In this document: piece after piece, positions 44,901 to 55,473 of the stretch
Position numbering within the stretch: position 1 is the stretch's first letter
Layout of the letters: each line of letters opens with the position of its first letter
Assembly: GCA_023101725.1 (NCBI GenBank)
Contig: JALJCO010012857.1
Coordinates: 39,363-103,362 of the forward strand
From: Atherinomorus stipes
Taxonomy: Eukaryota; Chordata; Actinopteri; Atheriniformes; Atherinidae
DNA: 64,000 bases
Direction of reading: 5' to 3'
Program-made: the position numbers and the translations under genes
Notes under the pieces: generated by a model
The model's database searches: none
What the model was told of the DNA's origin: nothing
What the model saw: only the letters and a program-made list of their open reading frames with translations

Positions 44901-47900
44901 GGCTGCTGCTGGTGTAATGGTGTGGGGGGAGATTTTTTTGGCCCACTTTGGGCCCCTTAGTACCAATGTGGCGGTTTACCCACCACAGCCTACCTGAGTA
45001 TTGTTGCTGACCATGTCCATCCCTTTATGACCACAGTGTAGCATCCTCTGATGCTACTTCCAGCAGGAAAACGCACCATGTCATAAAGCGGGAATCATCT
45101 CAGACTGGATTTTTGAACATGACAATGAGTTCATTGTATTCAAATGTCCTCCACAGTCACCAGATCTCAATCCAACAGAGCAGCTTTGGGATGTGGTGGA
45201 ACGAGAGGTTCACATCACGGATGTGCAGCCGACAAATCTGCAGCAATTGCGTGATGCTGTCATGTCAATATGGAGCAAAATCTCTAAGGAATGTTTCCAG
45301 TACCTTGTTGAATCTATGCCACGAAGGATTAAGGCAGTTTTGAAGGCAAAAAAGGGGTCCAACCTGGTACTAGCAAGGTGTACCCAATAAAGTAGCCGGT
45401 GAGTGTAGATTGTATTGAAACTGTTAAATAGAAAAATTGGTTCATTAGCATTTGCATCCCATTAGGAGTCTCATGTAAGTTGATTTTTCTAAAGTTCCTT
45501 TCATCAAGCAGAGCATCAATGATCATAGCATCCAAAGTCGTATATTGAATGTCAATTTACAATAATCAAAGCAGTAAAATACAAGGAGTCAAAACATACT
45601 ATTTAAATTAATATTTGACTTATTAAAGTATTAGTATGATATTCCATCACTAAACCAGGTCATATACGTAGACAGCACAGATGCATGTAGACCTAATCAG
45701 ACAGTTGTATAGCAAAGAAAACACTGACATTTAGTGGTCAAACATGGAAATGCAGGTTAAAGATTTAAAGATTTATGAAGATAAAAAGGACAGACTGAAT
45801 AATATTTTTACATTAAAAAAATGCAACCGATTAAACGATTCATCTCTAATTGAAAGCAGACATTTCATGTAACGATAGTCTGTAATTTAGAAACAGTCCT
45901 CCACAGAATATAACTGTTATTTGACCCCAGCTTGACATCCATCCTCTCCAGACTTCCACAGATTGCAGACGCACTGTCCTTTGTTAAAGAGATCCTCCAG
46001 CAGCTGACCAATCAGAGGGCTTCCATTGAAGAGGACATTCAGTCCAGCTTTGAGGACCTCCATAAGCAGCTGGATGTTCGGAAGAGCGTCCTGCTGATGG
46101 AACTGGAAGTCACATATGGGCTGAAACAAAAGGTGCAAATCTCTCAAAGAAGATTAGTTCTGATATTCTTATTCTTCATGGTGAGATCATGATGGTAATA
46201 GAAGATTAAATACTTTTTTAGGTCCTCCAAGCTCAGATAGATAGTCTTGTCCGAGGAGATGGGGACATCTCGGCCACCTGTACCCAAACGGAGGAAGCTC
46301 TGGCTGGAGAGGCATGCGTGGCAAACCTGCAGGCAGAACGTGAGCTGGGGGATCGGTTAGTCGAACTGGCGCGCTGTGGTCTGCCATGTCAGCCGGAGGA
46401 GAATGACCAGCTGGATCTGCTGATGGAGACAGATGGACTAAGGAAGTCCATACACAATCTGGGAACCATCGTCACGACCAGGTGAAACAATGCTAATGGC
46501 AATGCTCTGGACCTGTTTCTGAAAACACCCTACTGTTGTGGATTAAACACACTTTTATCTATCTTAGTGCGGTGGCAAGCCAGAGCGAGGCCATGGGTGC
46601 TGGCCTAGAGCAGTGCATGGTGGGACATCCTGCCTCTGTTACCATAGTAACAAGAGACAAGTCAGGGGGAGCCTGCAAAAATGGCAATGCAATCCTGTCA
46701 GCTGAGGTTGGTTTCATGGCCAAGCTTGTATTAAACATAGTTAAACTTCATGGACAGATTGACCTTGGGGTTACTTACCATCATCTATGTGTTCATTCAG
46801 GTGTTCACTCCAGATGGCAGCATAGTGGACGGTGAGATAGTGGATCACAAGAATGGGACGTATGAGTTTGTGTATACCGTGCCAAAGGAGGGAGACTTCT
46901 CACTGGCTCTTCGTCTGTATGACCAACACATCAAAGGAAGTCCCTTCAAACTGACCATCAGCAAGGCCTTAGAGGCAGAGGTGGAGGTGGGTGGATTCAT
47001 CTTGGAATTTGTCAGGAAAAGAGTGAATGCGTACTTCATATTGGTCAAAACTTGGATGATAAATCTTAAAACTTTTGTACAAGGAATGTTTACAGCCTCT
47101 GCAGCACACACACTTCAATCTCCTAAGAAAATAAAGTCTGTCCAACTGGGACTTCTTTCACTTGGCTGACAAAAGTCCTTCCTCTGTGGCATTGCTTTTT
47201 GCTTTATCACAGTTCATAGGTTAGAAAGAAAAACTTTGTGCTGTCTTATTTGGTGTTTTTTTGCTTTCTATTAATGCATTAAACGGATTTGTCAATCTTC
47301 CAGAAAGGAAACTGATCTTTGTTTCATGAAACTGAAAAAGACCAGGCTTTTTCTCAGGATCTCATCAGAAAAGATGTTGAATGTATCAGGTCCCTTATTC
47401 CAGGGTTAGGGTTAGCACTGCCAGCAACTGGATATCAACAAACTGGTCATTTTAGAAGCACACTATAGCCCCGTTTCCACCAGCGGGTCTGGGTCGGGTC
47501 GGGCCGGATTGGTCCACGTTTTTTTTCGTCTCCACAGATAAAAACCTGGACGGGTACCCTTATATCCGACCCGACCCAGTCTACTTTTTTGGCACCCTTC
47601 GGTAGGGGTACTGATCTAACCGATCCGGACCAAAGAGGTGGAGCTAACACAAAGCAATACATTGATTTGTTGAAAAATCCCACTTCCCTCGTGACCAAGC
47701 GTAAAAACAAAGCTGGGGTGACTCCTTTTGTTTCTGTCATGTGTGGCGCCGGTGTTTTGGTTAAACGGCGTTGCACAGCGATGATGTCACGTGATCACTC
47801 AGCAGCGCTGTCCAGCGCCTCCAGAGTTAGGGTACAGGTTGCTGTGGGGACGCAGCGTGAAATCAACACATCCGTACCAAAACCCACCCGATCCGGCCTG

Positions 47901-50893
47901 GCTGGAAACGGGGCTTTTGGCTGATTTGGCAAAGAAAAGCAAGAGGACAACATTGGAGGCACTGAGGAAAAGAAAGATAAGGATGAAAAATTTGCCTTCA
48001 TTATGGGGCACTAAAGTGTGGCAGTCTGCTAAAGTGTCCCTTTAACATGACTCTTCATGTTGTACTGGACCATTATTTCGATTTGCAGGATATGGTAATT
48101 TCTTTTGTCAGATTTTTGGATGGCTTCAGAGGCAGGCCTAGACCAGCATATTTTGGTTTGGCTCCTGGCAGCCTTTTAATGGGCTATATGCCCACCACTC
48201 CACTACTTCCTGAACTTCAACCAGCACCTTTGCTTCCTGTCTTTTCATTACTGGACAAAATTAATCCAGGTGTGCCTGACCTCAGTAACTGACCAGATTG
48301 GGTTCAACTGAACTTGAACTGGGTTCAAGTCCGCGTCACGACACTCAGGTAAAACCACTGTGGACCCCTGAGCAAGGTCCTTAACCCCCACCAACTGCTC
48401 CCCGGGCGCTTTAAGTAGCAGCCGACTGCTCTCTGAGCCCTAATTTCCCCTCGGGGGTCATACAAGTAAAAAAAAGATAAAAAATTCTGCCATTGACCTT
48501 TGTTTTTTTGTTTTTTTTACTAGCTGTACCTTAAATGCTTTTAATTAATCATACCTTATGAGGCAGTGAAGCCGATTTCATTAAATGTTGCAAAAATTGT
48601 TCACAAAAACATCTTCTATACTACTTCTAAACCTGAACCATAGAGGTTTGTCATTTAATGGATCATTGGACATTATTTGAACTTCTGTTGGAGATAAATG
48701 TTATTTCTTTTAACAAATGTTCTCTGTCAAATAAAGATAAACCGCAGGTTTACCTAAAGTTTGTTGTCCATCCAGGTGTCTCCCTCCACCACAACAGCAA
48801 CCAACTCAGCTGCCAATGCCACCCCATCCACAGGCTCTTCTGAGGGGGTCAAGAGACGAGGCAAGTCCCCTGGCCAGAAGAAGAAGGGCTCCAAGAGGGC
48901 AAGCAGCGCCCTGGGCACTCCACGACGGAAAACTCAGAACCCGATTGAAGATGATCTCATCTTTAGGATTGGTGGGAGATTTCTCTGGAAATAATAATGA
49001 TCATTAAAGTTACTGAAACTAAAGCTTAATTTTTACAGTCCACAAAGGGACTTCCAGCTGTAAATGCACATTTATTTTTCCCTTGTCAAATCTAATCAAA
49101 CATCAAAGTTGCCAAACTCATACTTTCATACTTGGACAGAGTTTAAGTATGAAACATATATTTCTGCATCAGCTGTACTGCAATTACAAACAGATACTGC
49201 AATTGTCTATGAAGAACAGATTTTTACTCAGTTTTATTTGGGTCTTCCATCTGTCTTCAGGAACTAAGGGGAGGAATAAAGGCGAGTTCACCAACCTTCA
49301 AGGAGTGGCTGCCTCCTCCAGTGGCAGGATACTGATAGCAGACAGCAACAATCAGTGTGTTCAGGTATATTTTGTTTTGTCCAGTCCTCAAATTGTCAAA
49401 GTTGCGAAGAAAAATCTTAAAATTTGAAGCTGAAAACTATATTTCCAGATTTTTTCCAATGAGGGGGAATTCAAGAGTCGTTTTGGGGTGCGTGGAAGGT
49501 CACCAGGGCAGCTGCAGCGGCCAACGGGTGTAGCTGTGCACCCGAGTGGTGACATCATCATTGCTGACTATGACAACAAATGGGTCAGCATCTTTACTTC
49601 TGAGGGCAAGTTTAAGGTGGGTGCTGTTGGGAAAGTATTAATGTGTTCTTTGATGGGTAAACCTGAAAGGTTTGATGTGTTTTTCAGTTTTTATTCATCA
49701 ATATTGTTTTGATTTGCTGTCCAACAGGCAAAACTGGGCTCCGGTAGACTCATGGGACCAAAGGGCGTGTCCGTGGACCAAAATGGTCATGTGATTGTGG
49801 TGGACAACAAGGCATGCACTGTTTTTATCTTCCAGCTGACTGGAAAACTCATCACCAAGTTTGGGAGTCGTGGCAACGGTGACAAGCAGTTTGCAGGTTG
49901 TGTTTTTTAAACTGTCAAACTCAGAAAAAGTCTACACTGAAAGTGTGATTGACTAAATCATCTTAAAATTGAATTAATTAACATTTTACCAAACCTTCTG
50001 AGCTCATCTGAAAAAGTTAAAAAATGTGAATATTTCAAAAGAAAACAACTGTTTACTGATTCCTAAGAATGGAAAATGATTGTATCAAATATTTCTAAAC
50101 TTTAAATGTAAATTAAAAAGATTTGAAGTGTCAGTAGAAGTACCAGGTGACGCACTGTATGCTGCTTTCTGAACCCTTGAACTTGCACAACAATAATGGT
50201 GAAAATCAGAAATCCCTATAAAATAGCTCTATCTTTATGAACAGTTCTTCCGTCATACTAATATTTGAAATATATTATTAATTCTCTCTGTTTCTGTCTT
50301 GAAGGTCCACACTTTGCAGCAGTGAACCACAACAATGAAATCATCATAACAGACTTCCATAACCACTCTGTGAAGGTACACAACTTAATGCATTTACTTT
50401 CCTTTTCACTGCAAAACAAAAGGAAACTTTGTGTATAAAGGTATTCATGTCTTGGTGTGGTCAGGTTTTCACCCCTGAGGGCGAGCTTGTATTGAAATTT
50501 GGCTCAAACGGAGAAGGAAACGGCCAGTTCAACGCTCCCACTGGTGTAGCTGTAGACGTAAATGGGAACATCATCGTAGCTGACTGGGGAAACAGCCGGA
50601 TACAGGTACAACACTGGCAGCTTGGGTTTACAAGTATGAGATGTCAATAAGCCCAATGGGCTTATTGTCTGGTAGTAACCAGACACAAACTCTGTTGTTT
50701 ATGTCTGGTTACTAAATCATTTTCTCTGAAACTTTTTCAGGTGTTTGATGGCAGTGGCTCCTTCTTGTCCTATATCAACACTTCAGCAGACCCTCTGTAC
50801 GGCCCACAAGGTCTGGCTCTGACCTCAGATGGACATGTGGTGGTGGCTGACTCTGGAAACCACTGCTTCAAAGTCTACCGCTATCTACAATGA
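41820..50893 (+). CDS. trim2: TRIM2-like NHL protein without visible RING, 13 coding exons
   Basis: Exons: 41820-41918, 43933-44081, 45952-46132, 46222-46481, 46568-46706, 46801-46986, 48776-48971, 49261-49364, 49449-49616, 49728-49896, 50305-50375, 50465-50605, 50741-50893. All junctions are GT-AG and the frame is continuous for 671 residues. Order: partial B-box ([17 protein letters not shown]), coiled coil ([20 protein letters not shown]), filamin/ABP280 repeat ([20 protein letters not shown]), linker ([12 protein letters not shown]), then six NHL repeats ending [22 protein letters not shown]2 is a neuronal E3 ubiquitin ligase of about 744 residues. NHL residues such as [18 protein letters not shown] and [14 protein letters not shown] favour TRIM2 over TRIM3. 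The roughly 75 missing residues correspond to the RING. If real, the protein could not act as a RING ligase alone. Alternatively a distant or missing exon carries the RING. Confidence 0.85.
41958..42485. repeat. 28-bp minisatellite in the first TRIM2-like intron
   Basis: The unit AAGCTTTACGACATGCCGAG plus TTTTTACA is repeated about 18 times, starting some 40 bases after the exon 1 donor. Units near 42250-42370 are shortened and diverged (GCTTTAGAATGCGAGG). Because 28 is not a multiple of 3, all frames stay open and give a false protein of [19 protein letters not shown] type. Confidence 0.95.
42890..43110. repeat. Interspersed repeat fragment
   Basis: GAATGAATGAATGCTTTACT, ACCCCAACATGTCTGAAAAG and CTACCCCCTTCTCCACTT resemble a common fish repeat whose 3' end carries an (ATGA)n tail. 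It is fragmentary. Confidence 0.4.
43110..43310. repeat. Interspersed repeat fragment
   Basis: AAAAGCGCTTTACACTCCAT, TTACCCATTCATACCCTGAT and GGGGTTTAATGTCTTACCCA form a motif set common in fish genomes. Class not determined. Confidence 0.4.
43371..43563. mobile_element. Short hAT MITE, 193 bp, with perfect 8-bp target duplication
   Basis: The left end CATTGGTGGGAAACCTTGGC and the right end (minus) CAGTGGTGGGGAACCCTGGT are inverted repeats. ATTTATAC flanks it exactly (43363-43370 and 43564-43571). The inner CCTGCAGG motif is shared with the larger hAT at 16381. Confidence 0.9.
43933..44081 (+). CDS. trim2: TRIM2-like exon 2, B-box zinc finger
   Basis: [20 protein letters not shown], then [17 protein letters not shown]. 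It supplies the Cys/His ligands of a B-box 2 finger and the start of the coiled coil. It ends in phase 2, completed by the next exon. Confidence 0.85.
44221..45405 (+). mobile_element. Tc1-like transposon with both termini and TA target sites
   Basis: The left end CACATACCGGCCACTTTATT and the right end (minus) CACTCACCGGCTACTTTATT match at 18 of 20 bases, and TA dinucleotides flank both (44219-44220, 45406-45407). At 1185 bp it is about full length for a short-repeat Tc1. It lies in TRIM2-like intron 2 in sense orientation. Confidence 0.92.
44338..45390 (+). pseudogene. Tc1-like transposase pseudogene
   Basis: From the ATG at 44338: [20 protein letters not shown] (helix-turn-helix), stop at 44569, then LSDESRFVL (first catalytic Asp), [25 protein letters not shown], where the second catalytic Asp appears as Glu, and [20 protein letters not shown]. 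Several stops and frameshifts. Length and domain order are otherwise those of a complete Tc1 transposase. Confidence 0.88.
45952..46132 (+). CDS. trim2: TRIM2-like exon 3, coiled coil
   Basis: [20 protein letters not shown] and [19 protein letters not shown] match the TRIM2 coiled-coil region almost residue for residue. Acceptor CTCTCCAG, donor GTGCAA. Confidence 0.9.
46222..46481 (+). CDS. trim2: TRIM2-like exon 4, coiled-coil end
   Basis: [20 protein letters not shown] to [20 protein letters not shown] and HNLGTIVTT. The middle is more diverged from TRIM2 than the ends. Confidence 0.9.
46568..46706 (+). CDS. trim2: TRIM2-like exon 5, filamin domain start
   Basis: [20 protein letters not shown], then [20 protein letters not shown]. 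First strands of the ABP280/filamin repeat. Confidence 0.9.
46801..46986 (+). CDS. trim2: TRIM2-like exon 6, filamin domain end
   Basis: [20 protein letters not shown] to [20 protein letters not shown]. Two donors keep phase, at 46981 (GTGGAG) and 46987 (GTGGGT). The second is closer to consensus and was chosen. Confidence 0.88.
47467..47916. mobile_element. MITE with AGCCCCGTTTCCA termini
   Basis: The left end AGCCCCGTTTCCACCAGCGG and the right end (minus) AGCCCCGTTTCCAGCCAGGC share 13 bases. The subterminal regions are rich in GGGTCGGG and CCGATCCGG. It lies in intron 6 of the TRIM2-like gene. The open frames inside are not supported. Confidence 0.65.
48308..48480 (+). mobile_element. SINE fragment
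   Basis: It contains a B-box-like GGGTTCAAGTCC, then CCCCTGAGCAAGGTCCTTAA and CTGCTCCCCGGGCGCTTTAA, a conserved block of fish tRNA-derived SINEs. The A-box part is missing. Confidence 0.6.
48482..48536. mobile_element. Single end of the TTAA-type MITE
   Basis: AATTCTGCCATTGACCTTTG to AGCTGTACCTTAAA matches the right terminus of the element at 26124-26647. Confidence 0.55.
48776..48971 (+). CDS. trim2: TRIM2-like exon 7, linker to NHL domain
   Basis: [20 protein letters not shown], basic [20 protein letters not shown], then [12 protein letters not shown]. The linker is longer in Ser/Thr/Ala than in mammalian TRIM2. Confidence 0.88.
49261..49364 (+). CDS. trim2: TRIM2-like exon 8, NHL repeat 1
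   Basis: [34 protein letters not shown]. Phase 1 entry completes Gly from the previous exon. Confidence 0.9.
49449..49616 (+). CDS. trim2: TRIM2-like exon 9, NHL repeat 2
   Basis: [57 protein letters not shown], followed by GTGGGT donor. Confidence 0.92.
49728..49896 (+). CDS. trim2: TRIM2-like exon 10, NHL repeat 3
   Basis: [56 protein letters not shown]. Ends in phase 1. Confidence 0.92.
50305..50375 (+). CDS. trim2: TRIM2-like exon 11, NHL repeat 4
   Basis: [24 protein letters not shown]. This segment discriminates TRIM2 (EIIITDF) from TRIM3 (EIVVTDF). Confidence 0.92.
50465..50605 (+). CDS. trim2: TRIM2-like exon 12, NHL repeat 5
   Basis: [47 protein letters not shown]. Acceptor TGGTCAG, donor GTACAA. 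Confidence 0.92.
50741..50893 (+). CDS. trim2: TRIM2-like last coding exon, NHL repeat 6 and stop
   Basis: [50 protein letters not shown], then TGA. The ending equals that of vertebrate TRIM2. Confidence 0.95.
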   Translation: MFDGSGSFLSYINTSADPLYGPQGLALTSDGHVVVADSGNHCFKVYRYLQ

Positions 50894-52032
50894 TCAAGGC
50901 TTGGATAGAAAAGGTCAAGTGGAAATAGGAGGGAGGTGGAGAAGGGGAGCATTGGTAACAATGGAGAGATAGGTACCCAATGTCTAATTTTACTCATCAC
51001 TGCATGAACCTGTACCAAGGGATGGACAGAAGAGAAGGAAAGCCAAAGGAAGAGGTTGGCTTCCATCACTGCATTAAAATTATCTTGGTGGAAATATCTA
51101 CGTTTGATGATCTTTGATCATCTTGAGGAAGAAGATCATCAAGTGAAGATAAGTTAAGTTGATGGCAGTCCTCAAGGAAATGGGAGAAATGAGATGTATG
51201 AAAGATGCAAGTAAAGACTGTTGTGTAACACTGGAGTTTTACTGTCAAATTCAAGGGGTCCCGGTTGTCCCATGTTTGGCTCATATGGATCAATGGAGGA
51301 CAGTGGGAAAGGTTTTACTAAGACAAGCGAATCCAAGAGGATAAAATGACAAAGTTTTCTGAAACCACCACTTATCTAATATACAATTTTGTGAATGTTG
51401 GATAAAGGGATCAAACAAAGTCCAAAGGCATGAATACATAAATAAGGATTTTTGGAGAGAATAGACTGGAATGTTTAAAGTTTTCTAATGTTCTGCCTTG
51501 TCGTATTGTATGTAATAGACAAAATGATAGCCAATGAGCTAGAAGAGGTCCATGTCTATGAGAACTTTTGTCACATTAATATGGATTTTGTACAACAGGT
51601 TAAACAGGAATAAGGTATAAACTTTCAGAGCTTCCCATTATGCCCCATACAAAAAAACTACTCCAACAGTAAAAGGACTGGAGTTGTGCTGGGAAATAGG
51701 AATGTTGAAATGTGTAAATATATTATAGCATAAAGAAAGGGAAAGCTCATAATGACTTCTCATTTTTCTTTTAGGGATCAAGTAATGGCCATCTGTTCAT
51801 CCTCATGAAGGTCCAGATGAGCCCTGCTCCTTGATTCCTGAATGAAAAGGGACACCTTACGAAAGGAAAACAAAGGCGTAGGACCAATGAGAGGAATAGC
51901 TTGGGCTTTAGACGTGGACCACTTTTAGCCTCATGTGCATACTTTGTGCATTAGGATTGTTTGGATATGAAAAGCTTATTTTCTTCCCCATGCAGCAGTA
52001 TTCTGTACAAGTCTTAGACATTATTTGAAACA

Positions 52033-52700
52033 ACTCATCCATCCATCCATCTTGATGCTTATGTGGTGTCGGGTACCATGGCCAGTTGCTTAAATAGGGG
52101 AGCCCAGACTTCCTTCTCCCCAGCAACATCCACCCACTCATCCGGGGGGATCCCAAGGGGTTGCCAGGCCAGCCGAGAAATGTAGTCCCTCCAGTGTGTC
52201 CTGGGTCTTCCCTGGGGTCTCGTTCTGGTGGGACGTGCCAGGAACACGAGGGAGGCGTCCAGGGGGCATATTGACCAGGTGCCTGAGCTACCTCACATAG
52301 CTTCTCCACCTCATCTAGAGCAATGGCTCTACTTTGGGCCCCTTCCGGATGTCTGAGCTTCTCACCCTATCCCTAAGGGAGAGCCCGGCCACCCTGCAGA
52401 GGAAACCCATTTCAGCCACTTGTACTCGCAATCTTGTTCTTTCGGTTACTACCCACGTCTTGTGGCCATTTGGGAGGGTAGGAACATAGATCAACCGGTA
52501 AATTTAGAGCTTCACTTTTGGGCTCAGCCCCTTCTTCACCACGACAGATCAATGCAGAGCCCACATCACTGTGGACACTGCACCAATCCGCACCTGCCTG
52601 CCGGTCTCCTGCACCATTATTCCCTCATTCGTGAACAAGATCCCAAGATACTTGAACTCCTCAACCTGGGGAAGGAACTCACTCCTGACCTGAAGGGAAC
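52033..52700 (-). mobile_element. 5'-truncated LINE copy, same family as 2.6-4.4 kb
   Basis: On minus it opens near FLPQVEEFKYLGILF and ends with RPTRTRPQGRPRTHWRDYIS, RLAWQPLGIP and a (GGAT)n tail (CATCCATCCATC on plus). Frameshifts are present. It lies in reverse orientation within the presumed TRIM2-like 3' UTR. Confidence 0.85.
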
Positions 52701-53553
52701 ACTGTTTGGTTGTAATTCAGACTGAATGATTGGCTGCATTGATGTGGTGGCTTTGTTGAGCAGAATCGTCCGTGCTCAGGTTGTGTTCATATATTTTTCC
52801 TGATAAAAATGGAGAAAATGGTATCTATAACACTGTATATTTCTGAGAAACCCTTTAATAATATGATGAAATTCTAAAAGTAATCAGCATATTTGGGATC
52901 AATGACATTATTACACACCCCTTTCTGCCCTTTGTCTTGGTCATGGTAACCTCTCCAACATTCTGGTTCATCATCAAAGAAGAAGAATGCAATCAGAAAT
53001 CCATGATGTGCTGCTGCTTGCTTATACACTTACATATGTTCCGTCAGAAAAAGATAATACCTCAGTGTTTCTGGAAGCATGCTGCTGCTGTCGTGTGTTT
53101 GTCGACGTCAGATACAAGCAGACCATTCAGGAAAGAGGTACCCGGCAGAGCTGATCTAATGTAACACAGAGATGTGATGATAAGCTGTCTTAGTTTTTGA
53201 ATGCTGTGAAATTTCAAGTGAATCCTTTATTTATGGGCAATAGTTTGTACAATTACTCATATGGTAAAAAAGAGAAATTGGCATGGAGTTGATGAACAGA
53301 AACCAGGTATAGATGAAATGCAAATATCATTGGAAAAGTAAAAAAAAAAAAAAAGAAAACGGGCTACTCCCACCAAGTACTCTGATGAAGCAAGAGGTCA
53401 TTATCTTTTTAAGATTCATTGAAAAATTAAAAGGGCAACATGGACTGTTGGAATTCATAGATCCAACTAGATTTCAGTTTTAGAAACATAGATTTAAAGC
53501 TAATTTGCTAGAATTTTGGGTGCAAATATCTACTGTACAACATTTAAGAAAAA

Positions 53554-54051
53554 ATGAACTCCCATTCATCGTCCATCCAAGATAGCAGAAGTTTTTGGGC
53601 TATATCCGGGCTACTTTGGGCACTTATGGCTCAGTTACAGCATTGGGAATTGTTGTGTGGGCCAGAAGTGGACCAGATGTCAATTGTTTTGCCTGGACGT
53701 GGTTTATGGCAAGTATTTTGTGCGGCAGAAGTGGTGCTAATACAAGAGGCTTTATATCTTTGTAAACCACATGTAGTGGCGATATGGACGAGTTTGTTCC
53801 GGCAGCCACATTCATATTTAGTCAACGTGGAAATCAAGGCCAAATATGGGCCAAAAGAGGATTTTGGCCCATTTGTTGGCCATAGGTGGTGGTGTTGTGG
53901 CCATGTTACAGCAGCCACTCTTACAGTACATAACGTCAGTGCTCCAAATCAAGGTCAAGTATGGGCTACACAAAAACTGCAGATGTGGGCCAAAGATTTT
54001 TGCTCTCTGGGGAGTGGGTTTGCATTTGGTTTTGTTTTCCACCATAGATGA
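53554..54051. repeat. Degenerate GGGCCA-type repeat with an open frame
   Basis: Imperfect units (TGGGCCAGAAGTGGACCA, AAATATGGGCCAAAAGAG, GTATGGGCTACAC, TGTGGGCCAAAG) recur through 500 bases. A 165-codon frame on plus and frames on minus are open across it, as expected of a stop-poor repeat. A protein is not supported. Confidence 0.45.
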
Positions 54052-54205
54052 AAGTCAGATGTTAGCTAGTCTTGACAACTTTAGCATCACAATAAACAGA
54101 GATATTTACTCCTAAGGGCACATGCATTTGCATAGTTTCAGTGCCCATAGACTGAAGAATCCTACAACATTTTTCTAAGGAAATTGACAAATGCACACTC
54201 ATCCA

Positions 54206-54275
54206 AAAACTTACCATCCCAGAACTGACTCAATGTGTATCTACACATTGAGTCAGTTCTGGGATGGTAAGTTTT
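54206..54275. repeat. Perfect 34-bp inverted repeat with a 2-base centre
   Basis: Arms 54206-54239 and 54242-54275 are exact reverse complements around TC. The arms contain ACCATCCCAGAACTGACTCA. Confidence 0.97.
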
Positions 54276-55085
54276 CAGCTCACTGGCTGAAAAATAACTT
54301 GAGCCAGGAAGGCTGCTGATTTCATCACATGATAAAGAAACAAAAATGTTGCCATCATAAGCACAAAAGCATAATTTGTTTAGTTATGTACAATACAGTG
54401 TGTACTCTCTCCACAGATGCTAATGAACTCTTTCCTATCAGAGAAATACAGCAACAGGAAAAAAAAAAAATCTCAGCTGCTTCTACATGTTGTAATGGTT
54501 CAGCTGGGGCCTTCTGGGATTCTTGGTGCTTCATATCCTGAGCATTGCCTGTATATGACAGTAGAAAGCTAAAATAAGTATTTATGAGTTCAGTTGTTGC
54601 ACTATTTAGTATGTGTGCGTCTTTCATGTGTATTTTGAAAGCGAAATTTCTATAAAAAGTTTCTACCAAGTTTGTTAACTCTGCTTATGTATGATGGTAC
54701 AATGCCCCAAAATGTGTGCAAGGCAAACACTAGGTTAAACTGTCAATCAGAATATCCATGTTGCCTCTTTAATTCTGCATTGGAGTTCAGCTGTGACTTG
54801 TGACCAGGCATTCAGACGTAGACTTTTAGCCTTTGTTTCAAGAGTGTGGTAGACATGTTAACATAAGAAAACCTGACATTTTGCCAGATGTGAATGTCCA
54901 AGTATATCTTTGGAAGTTTGCAAGCAAGTAAGACCAGCAACCTCTAAAGATATTAACTTTTAATACTCCTAAATCCTTAACTATCAGGGTGGCCATGTTG
55001 CATACTTTGCCACTTGGGTTAGGAGTGTTTCTGTTTATGGAACCATACTGTAATTTCTTTGCTTTCCCACAATTTTCTTCATAAC

Positions 55086-55473
55086 TCCTGGGGCGTAGCC
55101 ATATTAGGACCAGGGCGTGCTTAGGCCCACCCATTTTCCTGATTGGCCCAGGGCCTGGTCCCTTCTAAGAAAGCTTGTACACATAATTTTAAACAATTGT
55201 TGGGACCGTGTATATTTATATTCTTTGTGAGATCCGTGTAATTGGTCCTGGGGTGGATCCATCCAAATATTTTCCATCATGCTTTGTGGCTCCCCTTGTT
55301 CAGCACTGTGAGTTAATTGTATTTGTGACCCCTTGAGTTATCGCGGTGTGTGCACTAAAGTCAAAAGTGAATCTGTAAAATAAGCATTAACTCTATTTGA
55401 ACAAGACTGCAAAATTCCCACCCCAAATTCTACAGATCTGCCCCAAGGTCAAAACCTTGCTGCGCCCCTGCCT
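55086..55473. mobile_element. Probable hAT MITE with GGGGCG termini
   Basis: The left end CTGGGGCGTAGCCATATTAG and the right end (minus) CAGGGGCGCAGCAAGGTTTT are similar. The target duplication is unclear. Confidence 0.5.

Noticed and set aside
47597..48045. Frames in TRIM2-like intron 6
   Set aside because: They lie in or beside a MITE and have no splice or domain support.
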